Of a stretch of DNA of 64,000 nucleotides, positions 10,019 to 19,620 are shown one piece after another. The translations under genes were made by a program, and so were the position numbers. Position 1 is the first letter of the stretch, and the number at the start of each line of letters is the position of its first letter. The notes under the pieces were generated by a model that had not been told where the DNA came from, did no database searches, and saw only the letters and a list, made by a program, of their open reading frames with translations. The stretch is from positions 186,001 to 250,000 of the forward strand of contig NZ_QUMT01000004.1 in assembly GCF_003387155.1 (NCBI RefSeq). Reading direction: 5' to 3'. The stretch is from Roseateles depolymerans. Its GTDB lineage: Bacteria; Pseudomonadota; Gammaproteobacteria; Burkholderiales; Burkholderiaceae_C.

Positions 10019-11302
10019 ATGGGTTGGTTGATGCGCTGGCGCCCTGTGGCGGCCGGCCCCGAGACGGCGGTCGCTCCGGATGAGCGACTGTCCTGGCCAC
10101 AAACGGCGGCGCTGGGTCTCCAGCATGTGGTCGCCATGTTCGGGGCCACCGTGCTGGCTCCGCTGCTGATGGGCTTTGACCCGAACGTGGCCGTGCTGAT
10201 GAGCGGCGTGGGCACGCTGCTGTTTTTCTTCATCACCGGCGGACGGGTACCCAGCTATCTGGGCTCGAGCTTCGCCTTCATCGGCGTGGTGATCGCTGCC
10301 ACCGGCTATGGCGGCAGCGGCCCCAACGTCAATCTGCCGGCCGCCCTGGGCGGCATCGTCATCTGCGGCCTGGTCTACACCCTCATCGGTCTGGTGGTGG
10401 CGGCGGTGGGCGGCGGCTGGGTGGAGAAGCTGATGCCACCGGTCGTCACCGGGGCCGTGGTGGCCGTGATCGGCCTGAACCTGGCGGCCGTTCCGATCAA
10501 GAACATGGCGCCGACGCCCTTCGATGCCTGGATGCAGGGGCTGACCTTTGTCTGCGTGGCACTGGTGGCCGTGCATGGACGCGGCATGATCCGGCGCCTG
10601 CTGATCCTGGCCGGGCTGATCGTGGCGAGCCTGCTGTATGCGCTGCTGACCAACGGCCTGGGGCTGGGCAAGCCGATCGACCTGAGCGGCCTGCAGACGG
10701 CGGCCTGGCTGGGCCTGCCCACCTTTACCGCCCCCCGCTTCGAGACGCAGGCCATTTTGATGATCGTGCCGGTGGCGCTGATCCTGGTGGCGGAAAACCT
10801 GGGCCACCTCAAGGCGGTAAGCGCCATGACCGGACGGGACATGTCGCCCTTCCTCGGACGGGCCTTCATCGGCGACGGCGTAGCCACGATGCTCAGCGGA
10901 GCGTCCGGCGGAACCGGGGTCACCACCTACGCCGAGAACATCGGCGTGATGGCGGCCACCCGCATCTACTCCACCGCCGTGTTTGTCGTGGCGGCGCTGA
11001 TGGCGCTGCTGCTGGGCTTCTCGCCGAAGTTCGGCGCGCTGATCCAGGCGATTCCGCTGGCGGTGATGGGCGGGGTGAGCATCGTGGTGTTCGGCTTGAT
11101 CGCCGTGGCCGGTGCCCGCATCTGGGTCGAGCATCAGGTCGACTTCAAGGACCCGCGCAACCTGATGGTGGCTGCGATCACGCTGGTGATCGGCACCGGG
11201 GACTACACGCTGCATCTGGGCGGCATGTCCCTGGGCGGCATCGGCACCGCCACCTTCGGCGCCATCCTGTTGCATGCCGTCCTCCGGCGTGGCGGGCGTT
11301 GA
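10019..11302 (+). CDS. NCS2-family nucleobase (uracil/xanthine-type) permease
   Basis: Inner-membrane nucleobase:proton symporter of the UraA/RutG branch of NCS2. The 427-residue protein is almost entirely hydrophobic helices. QHVVAMFGATVLAPLLMGFDP marks helix 1, and VAENLGHLKAVSAMTGRD matches the substrate-binding helix of UraA/RutG, with its conserved Glu. The region near SGGTGVTTYAENIGVMAATRIYS is the second inverted repeat's conserved segment. The start at ATG 10019 has GAGG about 11 bases upstream; ATG 10031 is an alternative. It stands alone between the ABC operon and the GGDEF pair, with no pyrimidine or purine genes nearby, so uracil versus xanthine cannot be decided. Confidence 0.9.
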   Translation: MGWLMRWRPVAAGPETAVAPDERLSWPQTAALGLQHVVAMFGATVLAPLLMGFDPNVAVLMSGVGTLLFFFITGGRVPSYLGSSFAFIGVVIAATGYGGSGPNVNLPAALGGIVICGLVYTLIGLVVAAVGGGWVEKLMPPVVTGAVVAVIGLNLAAVPIKNMAPTPFDAWMQGLTFVCVALVAVHGRGMIRRLLILAGLIVASLLYALLTNGLGLGKPIDLSGLQTAAWLGLPTFTAPRFETQAILMIVPVALILVAENLGHLKAVSAMTGRDMSPFLGRAFIGDGVATMLSGASGGTGVTTYAENIGVMAATRIYSTAVFVVAALMALLLGFSPKFGALIQAIPLAVMGGVSIVVFGLIAVAGARIWVEHQVDFKDPRNLMVAAITLVIGTGDYTLHLGGMSLGGIGTATFGAILLHAVLRRGGR

Positions 11303-11447
11303 ACGCACACCGGGCCCGTCGGGCCCGATCCTGCCGCCGCCGCGCACTAGTGCACGGTTGAGCGGCGGGCAGCACCAGAACAACCCGTAACAACACGTAC
11401 AAACGTCGCCATTCAGCCGCCACCCGCCGCCCCCCTGCACGACGCCC

Positions 11448-13592
11448 ATGTTCCGGACCCCACGAACCCTCGCCGCAACGGCCCAGCCGCCGATCGCGCC
11501 CGCCCGGTTCCCGCAAGGGTGGTGGCAGTGGGGCCGGTGGGGCCGCTGCTCGCTGCTCGCGGCGGTGCTGGGGTCGGTGGGCCTGCTGGCCGGCTGCCCG
11601 GCCCGTGAAACCGCGGTGGGCCCGGCCGCCGGCGCGTCCGCGTCGCTGGACCGGGCGATGGCGCTGGAGCTGGAACAGCAGGAGCGCATTGGCGTGGCGC
11701 AGGCGCAGGAACATGTGCGCCAGCTGCTGGATCTCGAAGCGCGGCTGCCAGCGGACAGCGCCGAGCGCATGGAAGCGGTCAGCCAGCGGGCGGCCCTGCT
11801 GTCCCAGATCCGGGACCGGACGGGGCATGAAGCCGCGGTCGAGACCCTCAAGACCTGGCCCGCCAGCTCTCCGGCCCGCGCGCAAGTGCCGCTGGCCCTG
11901 ATGCTGGCCAAAGCCCAATGGCTCAAGAACAATGGGCAGCTCGGCGCCGGCATTCGGGTGTTGTCCGCCCTGTCCGACCTGGACCCCGCCGCCGCCGAAC
12001 GGCGCATGATGTTCCGTGCGCTGCTGCTGCAGGGCTATCTGCAGAGCGACTATGGCGAGGTGGACGCATCGGCCGAGAGCTTGGGCAAGGCCATCGAGCT
12101 GGCCCGGGCCATGGGCTCGACCTGGCGCGCAGCCAGCGCGCAGATCACCCTGGCGTTCTCCTACTTCCGCGCCCAGCAGGCCGACCATGCCAAGCGGATC
12201 GTCGCCGAGGCGCTGGAAGCGGCCAAGCGGGATCCGGACCCGGTGCTGCTCTACAGCGTCTACACGATGATGGCCATCGTGCATTCGCAGGACGCCGACT
12301 CCGCGCTCAACAAGCTGGGCAGCGAGCAGGCGCTGCGGTATGCCCAGGAAGCGCAGTCCCGCTACCTGGAGGCGCTGGCCCTGGGCAACCTGGCCGACTT
12401 CGAGCTGCGCCAGGAAAACTACTCGCGGGCCCTGGACCTGTCCCAGCGGGCCAATGTGCTGGCGCAGGACCTGCGGGACATCCACACCGAAATCCTGGCC
12501 CGTCACAACATGGGCATCGCCAAGATCGGCATGCGGCGGCTGGAAGAGGGCAAGCGCGACGTGCTGCAGGCCATCACCATGGACGCCCAGCGCGAGGCCA
12601 GCAGCTACACCGCCGAGTCCTGGCTGGAACTGGGACGCTATCTGGAAAAGGCCGATGACATCGCCGGCGCGGTCGATGCGTTTCACCGCTCCCGGCAGCT
12701 GTTCGATGCCGTGCTGCGGGACGAAACCCGCAAGGCCATGCTGGAGGCGCAGGCGCGCTTTGAAGACCAGCAGCGACAACGGGAGATCCAGCTGCTGAAC
12801 CAGGACAACAGCCTCAAGGCCGAGCAGATCCGCAACCGCGACCTGCAGCTCAAGCTGTGGGCGGAGGTCGGCGTCGGCGTGCTGCTGTCCGGCGCGCTGC
12901 TGGCGCTGGCTTACCGACGGGTGCGCCGCACCAATGCGGCCCTGGCGCAGACCAATGAATCGCTGCGGGTGCAGAGCGAGCGCGACCCGCTCACCGGCCT
13001 GGCCAACCGTCGTCACTTCCAGAAGGACGTGGCCGCCCGCTGCGACGCGCAGCAGGGCCTGCGCGGCAGCCTCTTCCTGGTGGACATCGACCACTTCAAG
13101 CGCATCAACGACCAGTGGGGCCATGCCGCCGGAGACTCGGTGCTGGTGGAGGTGGCGCGCCGCCTGCGCAGCGTGCTGCGCGAGCAGGACCTGGTGGTGC
13201 GCTGGGGCGGGGAGGAATTCCTCATCCTCGTGCGCTCGGAAAACACCGAAGACGCTCGCCTGCTCGCCCAGCGCCTGCTGGACCAGATCGGCGGCATGCC
13301 GGTGAACCACGGGCCGCTGTCCATCCCGATCAGCGCCTCCATCGGCTTTGCCAGCTTCCCGATGGCGCCGTCGGGCCTGACGCTGGAATGGGAACGTGCG
13401 GTGGACATGGCCGACACCGTCATGTACATGAGCAAGGCCCATGGACGGAACAAGGCCTATGGCGTGGCGGCGATCCATGCCGGCACCCGGGAAGAGCTGC
13501 TGACGCTGGCCGGCCGCATGGAGTCGGCCTGGCATCAGGGCCAGGTGAATCTGATCAGCCTGCTGGGCCCGCAGATGGAGGAGCGGTCATGA
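11448..13592 (+). CDS. TPR-repeat lipoprotein-like diguanylate cyclase (GGDEF)
   Basis: Predicted membrane-attached enzyme making cyclic di-GMP from two GTP. The 714 residues run as follows: a long basic N-terminus, then a hydrophobic stretch ending in a lipobox-like LLAGC (about 45-49); helical TPR-type repeats from about 100 to 420; a coiled stretch; one transmembrane helix (about 470-490); and a GGDEF domain. The catalytic loop reads RWGGEEF (587-591), five residues after REQD, a canonical RxxD inhibitory site, so product feedback is expected. DIDHFKRIND and GHAAGD supply metal and guanine contacts. The TPR part is probably periplasmic and senses an unknown signal. Its stop overlaps the next start (ATGA), so the two GGDEF genes are translationally coupled. 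Confidence 0.92.
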   Translation: MFRTPRTLAATAQPPIAPARFPQGWWQWGRWGRCSLLAAVLGSVGLLAGCPARETAVGPAAGASASLDRAMALELEQQERIGVAQAQEHVRQLLDLEARLPADSAERMEAVSQRAALLSQIRDRTGHEAAVETLKTWPASSPARAQVPLALMLAKAQWLKNNGQLGAGIRVLSALSDLDPAAAERRMMFRALLLQGYLQSDYGEVDASAESLGKAIELARAMGSTWRAASAQITLAFSYFRAQQADHAKRIVAEALEAAKRDPDPVLLYSVYTMMAIVHSQDADSALNKLGSEQALRYAQEAQSRYLEALALGNLADFELRQENYSRALDLSQRANVLAQDLRDIHTEILARHNMGIAKIGMRRLEEGKRDVLQAITMDAQREASSYTAESWLELGRYLEKADDIAGAVDAFHRSRQLFDAVLRDETRKAMLEAQARFEDQQRQREIQLLNQDNSLKAEQIRNRDLQLKLWAEVGVGVLLSGALLALAYRRVRRTNAALAQTNESLRVQSERDPLTGLANRRHFQKDVAARCDAQQGLRGSLFLVDIDHFKRINDQWGHAAGDSVLVEVARRLRSVLREQDLVVRWGGEEFLILVRSENTEDARLLAQRLLDQIGGMPVNHGPLSIPISASIGFASFPMAPSGLTLEWERAVDMADTVMYMSKAHGRNKAYGVAAIHAGTREELLTLAGRMESAWHQGQVNLISLLGPQMEERS

Positions 13593-15655
13593 GCCGCCTC
13601 CACCGGGCCCGTGCGTCGCGAGTGGCCCTCGCGGCGCTGCTGCTGTCCTTCGGCCTCAGCGGTCCGGCAGCGGTGTCCGCCAGCGACAGCCACGACCGTC
13701 AGCTCGACACGGAGCTGGCCCAATGGGAACGCACCGGCTACAACGAGCCCAAAGAAGCCCTGCAAGGCCTGCAGGCCCTGCGCAGCAGCCGCGCGGAGGC
13801 GAACCGCCCGGACCATGCCCTGCGCATCGACTACACCATTGGCCGCGTGCAGGCCATGGCGGGCGACATGGACGAAGCGCGGCGCTGGGCCGACCGGCTC
13901 GAGAATCGCCCCGGCGGACAGCCCCTGGCGCTGCTGCTGCGGGCCGAAGTGCAGGATCGCTCGGGTCAGCCGGTCAAGGCGGGAGAGCTGGCGCAGCAGG
14001 CGCTGGCCGACCTGGACCCCGGCTGCCCGCAGGAGACCCCGACCTTCCAGGTCAAGGCCGGCTGCGATTGGCGCAGCACCTACACGGCCCTGCGCATCGT
14101 GGCGCGGGCCCAGAGCGCCCGTGGCGAACCGGCCTCGGCAGAAGTGCGGCTGCTCCGCGCGCTGGAGCTGGCCCAGTCGGCGGGCGACACCTTCGCCACG
14201 CTGATGGTCCTGTCGCAGCTGGCCCTCAATGCCCAGGACCTGGACCAGCCGGCCGTGGCCCAGCAGCGGATCACGCAGGCCTTGCAGCTGGCCCAGGGCG
14301 ATGTGGGGGCCACCGTCCGGCTGCGCATCGTTGAATCCAGCATGGCGGCGCTGCGCAACGACACCAAGTCGCAACTGGCGCTGCTGGAGGACGGCCTGCG
14401 CCTGGCCGCCCACACCACCGCCCGTCGGGAGGTGGCCAGCATGCAGGCCAGCCTGGCCGATGCCTACATGCACACCCAGCAGCCGGCGCGCGCCGCCATG
14501 CTGGCCCGCCAGGCGCTGCCGGTGGTGCAGGAATTCGGAGACCAGAAGCTGGAGCGGACGCTGCGGCACAACCTGTCAGTGTCGCTGGTGCTGCTGCGCC
14601 AGTTCGATGCGGCGCGGCGCGAGATCAACCGCGTGATCGAACTGGCCCGGGGCGACAACGATGCCGTGCGGCGCATCCTGCAACTGCGTGAACTGGGCGA
14701 GGCTTATGCCGCGGTGAACCAGCCCCGCGAGGCCCTTCGGCTCTATCACGAAGAGCGCAGCCTCAGTGCCGAGACGGCCCAGCGCAAGCGGGAATCGGCG
14801 CTGCGCCAGCTCAGCCACAAGTACGACATCGAAGCCCGCCAGCGGGACCTGGAGCTGGCCCGGCGCCAACAGGCCCTGCAGGACCAGGAGCTGACCAACC
14901 GGCGCCTGGCGCAATATGCGGGCGTGGGCCTGGCGGTGCTGCTGGGCCTGTCCGTCGTGTTGATGGGCGTGATGCTGGTGCGGGTGCGGGACACCAACAA
15001 GCGGCTCAAGGCCAACCAGAGCCTGCTGCGGGCCCAGAGTGAACGGGACCCGCTGACCGAGCTGGCCAACCGGCGGCACTTCCTGTCGGTGATGGATCGG
15101 GAAGCCGGCGACGCCTTCCGCGGCGCGCTGCTGATGATCGACATCGATCACTTCAAGCAGGTCAACGACCGCCATGGCCATGCCGCCGGCGACATGGTCA
15201 TCCGCGAGGTCGCGCGGCGGATCAGCCAGGCCGTGCGGTCGGACGATCTGGTGGTGCGCTGGGGCGGCGAGGAATTCCTGGTGTTCGCCAGGACGGTGGC
15301 GCCCTCCGCGCTGCAGCATCTGGCCGAGCGCATCCTCAGCGGCATCGGCAGCCAGCCCATTGCCATTGCCGAGGGCTCGCTGCGGGTGACGGCGTCCATC
15401 GGCTATGGCCACTTTCCGCTGGCGCCCGCCCTGTTGCCGCAGCACTGGGAGCAGGCGGTCAACTGGGCCGACATGGCGCTCTACACTGCCAAATCCCAAG
15501 GGCGGAACCGGGCGCACGGCATCGAGGCGGTGCAGGCCGAGGATGCACAGGCGCTGTCGCAGGTGGAGACGGACTTCGAAGCCGCCTGCAGCCGCGGCCT
15601 GGTGCGCTTGCAGACGCTGCTGGGGCCGGAACAGCCCGCCGACGGAACCCACTGA
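13589..15655 (+). CDS. TPR-repeat diguanylate cyclase with signal peptide (GGDEF)
   Basis: Paralogue of the preceding gene, 688 residues. It begins at an ATG that shares bases with the upstream TGA. A cleavable signal peptide is visible (VALAALLLSFGLSGPAAVSA). TPR-like helical repeats cover about 60-400, followed by a coiled coil rich in Arg/Gln, one transmembrane helix (about 442-464) and a GGDEF domain. The active loop is RWGGEEF (559-563), preceded at the correct distance by RSDD, an intact inhibitory site. The topology therefore places TPR repeats in the periplasm and the cyclase in the cytoplasm. Duplication with a different membrane anchor (signal peptide versus lipobox) suggests the pair read related but separate envelope signals. 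Confidence 0.92.
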   Translation: MSRLHRARASRVALAALLLSFGLSGPAAVSASDSHDRQLDTELAQWERTGYNEPKEALQGLQALRSSRAEANRPDHALRIDYTIGRVQAMAGDMDEARRWADRLENRPGGQPLALLLRAEVQDRSGQPVKAGELAQQALADLDPGCPQETPTFQVKAGCDWRSTYTALRIVARAQSARGEPASAEVRLLRALELAQSAGDTFATLMVLSQLALNAQDLDQPAVAQQRITQALQLAQGDVGATVRLRIVESSMAALRNDTKSQLALLEDGLRLAAHTTARREVASMQASLADAYMHTQQPARAAMLARQALPVVQEFGDQKLERTLRHNLSVSLVLLRQFDAARREINRVIELARGDNDAVRRILQLRELGEAYAAVNQPREALRLYHEERSLSAETAQRKRESALRQLSHKYDIEARQRDLELARRQQALQDQELTNRRLAQYAGVGLAVLLGLSVVLMGVMLVRVRDTNKRLKANQSLLRAQSERDPLTELANRRHFLSVMDREAGDAFRGALLMIDIDHFKQVNDRHGHAAGDMVIREVARRISQAVRSDDLVVRWGGEEFLVFARTVAPSALQHLAERILSGIGSQPIAIAEGSLRVTASIGYGHFPLAPALLPQHWEQAVNWADMALYTAKSQGRNRAHGIEAVQAEDAQALSQVETDFEAACSRGLVRLQTLLGPEQPADGTH

Positions 15656-15672
15656 ATGCCATCTTCGCGCTC

Positions 15673-17331
15673 ATGCGCCTGAACGACCCCCACTCGCCGC
15701 TGCGCCAGCGTGTGCAGACCTATCTCCAGACGGCCCTGAAGGACGACCTGGTGGCGGCGCTCGTGGTGAGCGTGCTGCTGATCCCTCAGAGCCTGGCCTA
15801 TGCGATGCTGGCCGGGCTGCCGCCGCAGGTGGGTCTGTATGCCAGCCTGATGCCGCCGCTGCTGTATGCGGTGCTGGGCTCCAGTCCTTTCCTGAACATC
15901 GGCCCGGTGGCGGTCCTGGCACTGATGATCCTGCAGACCCTGGCGCTGGCACCGACAGGCGTGAGCCCCAGCGAAGCCGCGCTGGTGCTGGCGGCGGAAG
16001 TGGGGCTGCTGCTGGGCGCTGCCGCACTCCTGCGACTGGATGCACTGGCGGCACTGCTGTCGGTGCCGGTGCTGCATGGATTCGAGACCGGCGCCACCCT
16101 GGCGATTGCGGCCAGCCAGGTGCCGGTGCTGCTGGGTTTGACGGCCTCCGGGGCGACATTGCCGGAGCTCTGGACGTCCGCGCAGCAGCATGGCTTCGAC
16201 GCGCGCGGCATCAGTGCCGCCTTCGGCTTGGCGGCGCTGGTAGCCCTGGTGGCCGTGCGCCGTCTGCCCAAGGGCCTGCCGGCGCGGCTGGCTCCGCTGG
16301 GGGTGCTGATGGCCGGCGTGGCGGCCACCTGGGCCCTGGACCCGCAAGGGCTGGCGCGGGTCGGGACCCTGCCGCCGCTGGCCCTGCATCTGACCGTGCC
16401 GCGGCTGGACGCGGAACTCTGGATGGCCCTGCTGCCCGGCGCGGCCTTGATTGCGCTGCTGGGCTATGTGTCCAGCCTGGCGGTGGCCGAGTCCCTGGCG
16501 CGGCGCGTCGGACAGCGGGTGTTTCCGCGTCGGGAGCTGATGGGGCTGGCCGGCGCCAACCTGGCTGCCGCGCTGACGGGCGGCATGCCGGCCGCCGCGA
16601 GTTTTTCCCGCAGCGTGCTGATGAGCGATGCAGGCAGCCGCAGCCGCATGACCGGTGTCTTCGTGGCGGCGTTGATGGGACTGGCGCTGATGACCCTGTC
16701 GCCGGTGCTGGCCTGGTGTCCCAAGCCGGTGCTGGCGGCCAGCATCATCGTGGCGGTGCTGTCGGGACTGGCGCTGCAGCCCTACCGCGAGGCCTGGCGT
16801 TATGACCGCGGGGAGGCGCTGCTGATGGGGGCCGTCACGCTGCTGGTGCTGGGGGTGAGCATCACCGCTGCCCTGGGGCTGGGCGTGCTGGGGGCGATCG
16901 CGCTGCTGCTCAAACGCAGCGCCCGTCCGCATGTGGCGCTGATCGGCCGCATCCCCGGCACGGAGCACTACCGCAACGTGGAGCGTTACCAGGTGGAGCT
17001 GGACCCGCAGGTCCTGGGCCTGCGCATCGACGAGAGCCTGCTGTTTCTCAATGGCCGCAGCCTGGCCGACGTGGTCCAGGCCCATCTGGACACGCATCCG
17101 GGGACACGCCGGGTGCTGCTGCAGATGTCGCCGGTCAACAGCATCGATTTCAGCGGTGTGAGTGCGCTCAAGGAGCTTCAGGACGCGCTGAGCCGCCAGA
17201 ACCGGCGCCTGGACCTCAGTGAGGTCAAGGGGCCAGTGCTGGACCGGCTCAAGGCCGGCGGCTGGGAGGACTGGTTCCGCGGGCGGCTGTTCATGAGCCA
17301 CCACCAGGGCATGCGCGACGACGCGCCGTGA
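15673..17331 (+). CDS. SulP-family anion permease with C-terminal STAS domain
   Basis: Inner-membrane anion transporter of the SLC26/SulP family; substrates in relatives include sulfate, bicarbonate and dicarboxylates. The 552-residue protein opens with LKDDLVAALVVSVLLIPQSLAYAMLAGLPP, the hallmark helix of SulP proteins. About 12-14 helices extend to residue 410. A STAS domain follows at about 430-540, with the conserved VNSIDFSGVSAL loop. No carbonic anhydrase or sulfate assimilation gene is adjacent, so the anion is undetermined. It starts 17 bases after the GGDEF stop without an obvious ribosome binding site and may depend on readthrough from the upstream operon. Confidence 0.92.
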   Translation: MRLNDPHSPLRQRVQTYLQTALKDDLVAALVVSVLLIPQSLAYAMLAGLPPQVGLYASLMPPLLYAVLGSSPFLNIGPVAVLALMILQTLALAPTGVSPSEAALVLAAEVGLLLGAAALLRLDALAALLSVPVLHGFETGATLAIAASQVPVLLGLTASGATLPELWTSAQQHGFDARGISAAFGLAALVALVAVRRLPKGLPARLAPLGVLMAGVAATWALDPQGLARVGTLPPLALHLTVPRLDAELWMALLPGAALIALLGYVSSLAVAESLARRVGQRVFPRRELMGLAGANLAAALTGGMPAAASFSRSVLMSDAGSRSRMTGVFVAALMGLALMTLSPVLAWCPKPVLAASIIVAVLSGLALQPYREAWRYDRGEALLMGAVTLLVLGVSITAALGLGVLGAIALLLKRSARPHVALIGRIPGTEHYRNVERYQVELDPQVLGLRIDESLLFLNGRSLADVVQAHLDTHPGTRRVLLQMSPVNSIDFSGVSALKELQDALSRQNRRLDLSEVKGPVLDRLKAGGWEDWFRGRLFMSHHQGMRDDAP

Positions 17332-17335
17332 AGGG

Positions 17336-17371
17336 GGAAGCAGCGGCGCAGGGATGCGCGGCGCTGCTTCC
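17336..17371. terminator. Candidate hairpin terminator between convergent sulP and kgtP
   Basis: Inverted arms GGAAGCAGCGGCGC and GCGGCGCTGCTTCC flank a short loop; they pair with one internal mismatch. No U-run follows on either strand, so it may be a rho-independent-like pause or simply a stable 3' end for both convergent genes. Confidence 0.4.
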
Positions 17372-17392
17372 GTCGGGCCGGGTGAGGCCCCG

Positions 17393-18739
17393 TCAGTGCT
17401 CGTCGTTCAGATAGCCCGTCTTGCGCAGGTCCGGCATCAGCCAGCAGACCAGGAAGGCGAAGCCGCACATCACCGACACGTAGATGTAGAACAGGCTCTC
17501 GTGGTTGATGGACTTGAGGTAGAGCGCGGTGGCTTCGGCGGAGCCGCCGAAGATGGCGTTGCCGATGGCGTAGGACAGGCCCACGCCCAGGGCGCGAATC
17601 TGGGGCGGGAACATCTCCGCCTTGATCAGCCCGCCGATGGAGGTGTACAGGCTCACGATGGCCATGGCCACGATGATCAGGCCGAAGGCGGCATACGGGC
17701 TGGTGACGGACTGCAGCGCGGTGAGGATGGGCCAGGTGGCCAGCATGCCCAGCAGGCCGAACAGCAGCATCGAGGTGCGGCGACCGATGCGGTCCGACAG
17801 CGCGCCAAAGAGCGGCTGCATGCACATGTAGCAGAAGAGCGCGGTCAGCATGATGGTGCTGGCCACCTTCTTGTCCAGGCCCACGCTCAGCACCAGATAC
17901 TTCTGCATGTAGGTGGTGTAGGTGTAGAAGGCGAGCGAGCCGCCTGCGGTGAAGCCCAGCACGATCAGGAAGGCCTTGGTGTGATGCTTGAACAGCTCAC
18001 GCATCGTGCCGGCGGTTTTGCTCTGGAGCTGCTCGGACTTGGCGGTCTCGTTGAGCGAGCGGCGCAGGTAGAAGGCCACCACGGCGGTCAGGGCGCCGGC
18101 CACGAAGGGAATGCGCCAGCCCCAGTCATGCAACTGGGCGTCGGTGAGTGTCAGCTCCAGGATGGCCACGACCGCCACGGCCAACAGCTGGCCGCCGATC
18201 AGCGTCACGTACTGGAACGAGGCATAGAAACCGCGCTGGCCACGCAGGGCGACCTCGCTCATGTAGGTGGCGCTGGTGCCGTATTCGCCGCCCACGGACA
18301 GGCCCTGGAACAGACGGGCCAGCAGCAGCAGGGCGGGGGCCATCACGCCGATGCTGTTGTAGGTGGGCATGAAGGCGATGGCGAGCGAGCCGCCGCACAT
18401 CATCAGCACCGAGATCATCATGGCCGTCTTGCGGCCTTTCTTGTCGGCGATGCGGCCGAACAGCCAGCCGCCCACCGGGCGCATCAGGAAGCCCAGCGCG
18501 AACACGCCGGCGCTGTTGAGCTGCTGCACCACCGGATCGCCCTTCGGGAAGAAGGCCTGGGCGAAGTAGATGGAGGTGAAGGCGTAGACGTAGAAGTCGA
18601 ACCATTCCACCAGGTTGCCGGAGGACGCGCCCACGATCGCCATGATGCGGTCGCGTTTTTCATGCGGGGTGTAGTGACCGGGGATCTTGCCGGGCGGGGT
18701 GCCGGCCGTTGCCGCGGCGGGGGTGTTGAGGCTGTTCAT
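17393..18739 (-). CDS. kgtP: Alpha-ketoglutarate permease, MFS metabolite:H+ symporter
   Basis: Inner-membrane proton symporter importing 2-oxoglutarate. The 448-residue protein follows E. coli KgtP closely from [21 protein letters not shown] through [22 protein letters not shown] and [20 protein letters not shown] to [16 protein letters not shown]. These are the diagnostic motifs of the metabolite:H+ symporter branch of the major facilitator superfamily, with 12 helices. I chose ATG 18739 ([10 protein letters not shown]); an in-frame TTG at 18787 would add 16 residues with no family support. It is monocistronic and convergent with the SulP gene. Closely related permeases carry other carboxylates or betaines, so the substrate is inferred from similarity. 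Confidence 0.88.
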   Translation of the reverse strand: MNSLNTPAAATAGTPPGKIPGHYTPHEKRDRIMAIVGASSGNLVEWFDFYVYAFTSIYFAQAFFPKGDPVVQQLNSAGVFALGFLMRPVGGWLFGRIADKKGRKTAMMISVLMMCGGSLAIAFMPTYNSIGVMAPALLLLARLFQGLSVGGEYGTSATYMSEVALRGQRGFYASFQYVTLIGGQLLAVAVVAILELTLTDAQLHDWGWRIPFVAGALTAVVAFYLRRSLNETAKSEQLQSKTAGTMRELFKHHTKAFLIVLGFTAGGSLAFYTYTTYMQKYLVLSVGLDKKVASTIMLTALFCYMCMQPLFGALSDRIGRRTSMLLFGLLGMLATWPILTALQSVTSPYAAFGLIIVAMAIVSLYTSIGGLIKAEMFPPQIRALGVGLSYAIGNAIFGGSAEATALYLKSINHESLFYIYVSVMCGFAFLVCWLMPDLRKTGYLNDEH

Positions 18740-18899
18740 GGCGGCAAGCCTACTCCCGCGGTTTGTGGGCGGCTGACGCTGGGCCAAGGGTCATGAACGC
18801 AGCGCGCACGGGCTGGCGTTCAGCGGGCGTTGCTCACCGCCAATCGCACAAATAGCGGCGATGGGGGTCATTGTTCCAAAAGGTTCAACGGTGTGTTGC

Positions 18900-18929
18900 T
18901 TGCGAATGGATTTAAGGGTGAACCCTAAT
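18900..18929 (+). promoter_or_regulatory. Candidate sigma-70 promoter of the DUF4148 gene
   Basis: TTGCGA (18900-18905) and CCTAAT (18924-18929) are spaced by 18 bases, giving a 5' leader of about 95 nt before ATG 19030. The short palindrome AGGGT-GA-ACCCT overlaps the -10 box and could be an operator. Assigned by eye only. Confidence 0.4.
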
Positions 18930-19029
18930 CCTCTATCGTTACGCCATCGACAAATCAATTCCGAGCTTGTCGAAACCGCTCAAAGCCCCTTCGCAAAATG
19001 CCCTGAGGCTGAATTTGAAAGGAATCATC

Positions 19030-19353
19030 ATGAGCACCAAGAACATCATTGCATCCGTGGTTTTTGCTTCTGTGGCCGCTATTTCCGGCCAAGCGATGGC
19101 CAATGACAACCCGCATCTGCAGCCGGTGAACACACCGAGCCAGGTGAGCCGTGCTGAAGTGCTGGCGGACCTGCAGATCTATCGTGAGTCGGGCCTGCAG
19201 GCTGTGGAGCAATCGGAGACGTACGGCTATGACGTGGCGCGTCGCCAGGAAGCTCAGGCCAAGTACGCCGAGCTGCGCCGCTCGCCCTACTACGCCACCC
19301 TGGTCAAGCGCTTCGGCGGCACCCCCTCCGCCACCACCGTCGCAGGCCGTTGA
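19030..19353 (+). CDS. DUF4148 small exported protein
   Basis: A 107-residue protein of the DUF4148 type that is abundant in Burkholderiales and has no established function. MSTKNIIASVVFASVAAISGQAMA is a clear signal peptide; the mature part is about 83 residues. It holds the family pattern of an RAEVLADLQIYRESGL helix and a Y-x-x-L-R-R segment near the end. GAAAGGAA lies 8 bases before ATG 19030. Base composition of the leader is lower in GC than the surroundings. Two copies of the 78-bp repeat begin 4 bases after the stop codon and separate the gene from a strong hairpin terminator 270 bases downstream. Confidence 0.88.
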   Translation: MSTKNIIASVVFASVAAISGQAMANDNPHLQPVNTPSQVSRAEVLADLQIYRESGLQAVEQSETYGYDVARRQEAQAKYAELRRSPYYATLVKRFGGTPSATTVAGR

Positions 19354-19357
19354 TTGG

Positions 19358-19435
19358 GCCCCCCAGTCGCTTCGCTCCTGCCCCCAAGGGGCGCCTCCCA
19401 GCGGCCTGGCAAAGCCAGTTCCGCGGGAGTGGCTT
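19358..19435 (-). repeat. 78-bp dispersed repeat, copy A
   Basis: Copy of the window's 78-bp family. In plus orientation the family runs from GCCACNCCCGCGGAACTGGC, through CTTTGCCAG, GGCGCCCC and GGGGGCAGG, to GCGAAGCGACTGGGGGGC. Here it is reversed, so its GCCCCCC end starts 4 bases after the DUF4148 stop codon. Confidence 0.9.
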
Positions 19436-19440
19436 GATGA

Positions 19441-19517
19441 GCCCCCCAGTCGCTTCGCTCCTGCCCCCAGGGGGCGCCTCCCAGCGGCCTGGCAAAGCCA
19501 GTTCCGCGGGAGTGGCT
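19441..19517 (-). repeat. 78-bp dispersed repeat, copy B
   Basis: Tandem neighbour of copy A in the same orientation, separated by five bases. It is nearly identical to A over the whole length; the CCCCCAGGGGG core differs by one base from A's CCCCCAAGGGG. Confidence 0.9.
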
Positions 19518-19620
19518 GGAGGGGCCCTCAGGCCGCAGGCCTGACGGGCAGCGACTGGTGAGTTTCGGTCGGTGGCGGTGATTCTCCGCACTCCTCCTCG
19601 CGCCGCCACCGACCCCCTCT

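Noticed and set aside
8105-12007. A 1300-codon open frame on the minus strand across the ATPase and permease genes
   Set aside because: It is antisense to two clearly conserved genes, with His/Gln/Arg-rich composition produced by high-GC third positions. The same applies to long antisense frames at 1654-2922, 5969-8303, 15481-17304, 27085-29886, 38375-40558 and 57547-60309.
18915-18926. AGGGT-GA-ACCCT as an operator of the DUF4148 gene
   Set aside because: The arms are only five bases and single; kept as a remark under the promoter, not as a separate site.
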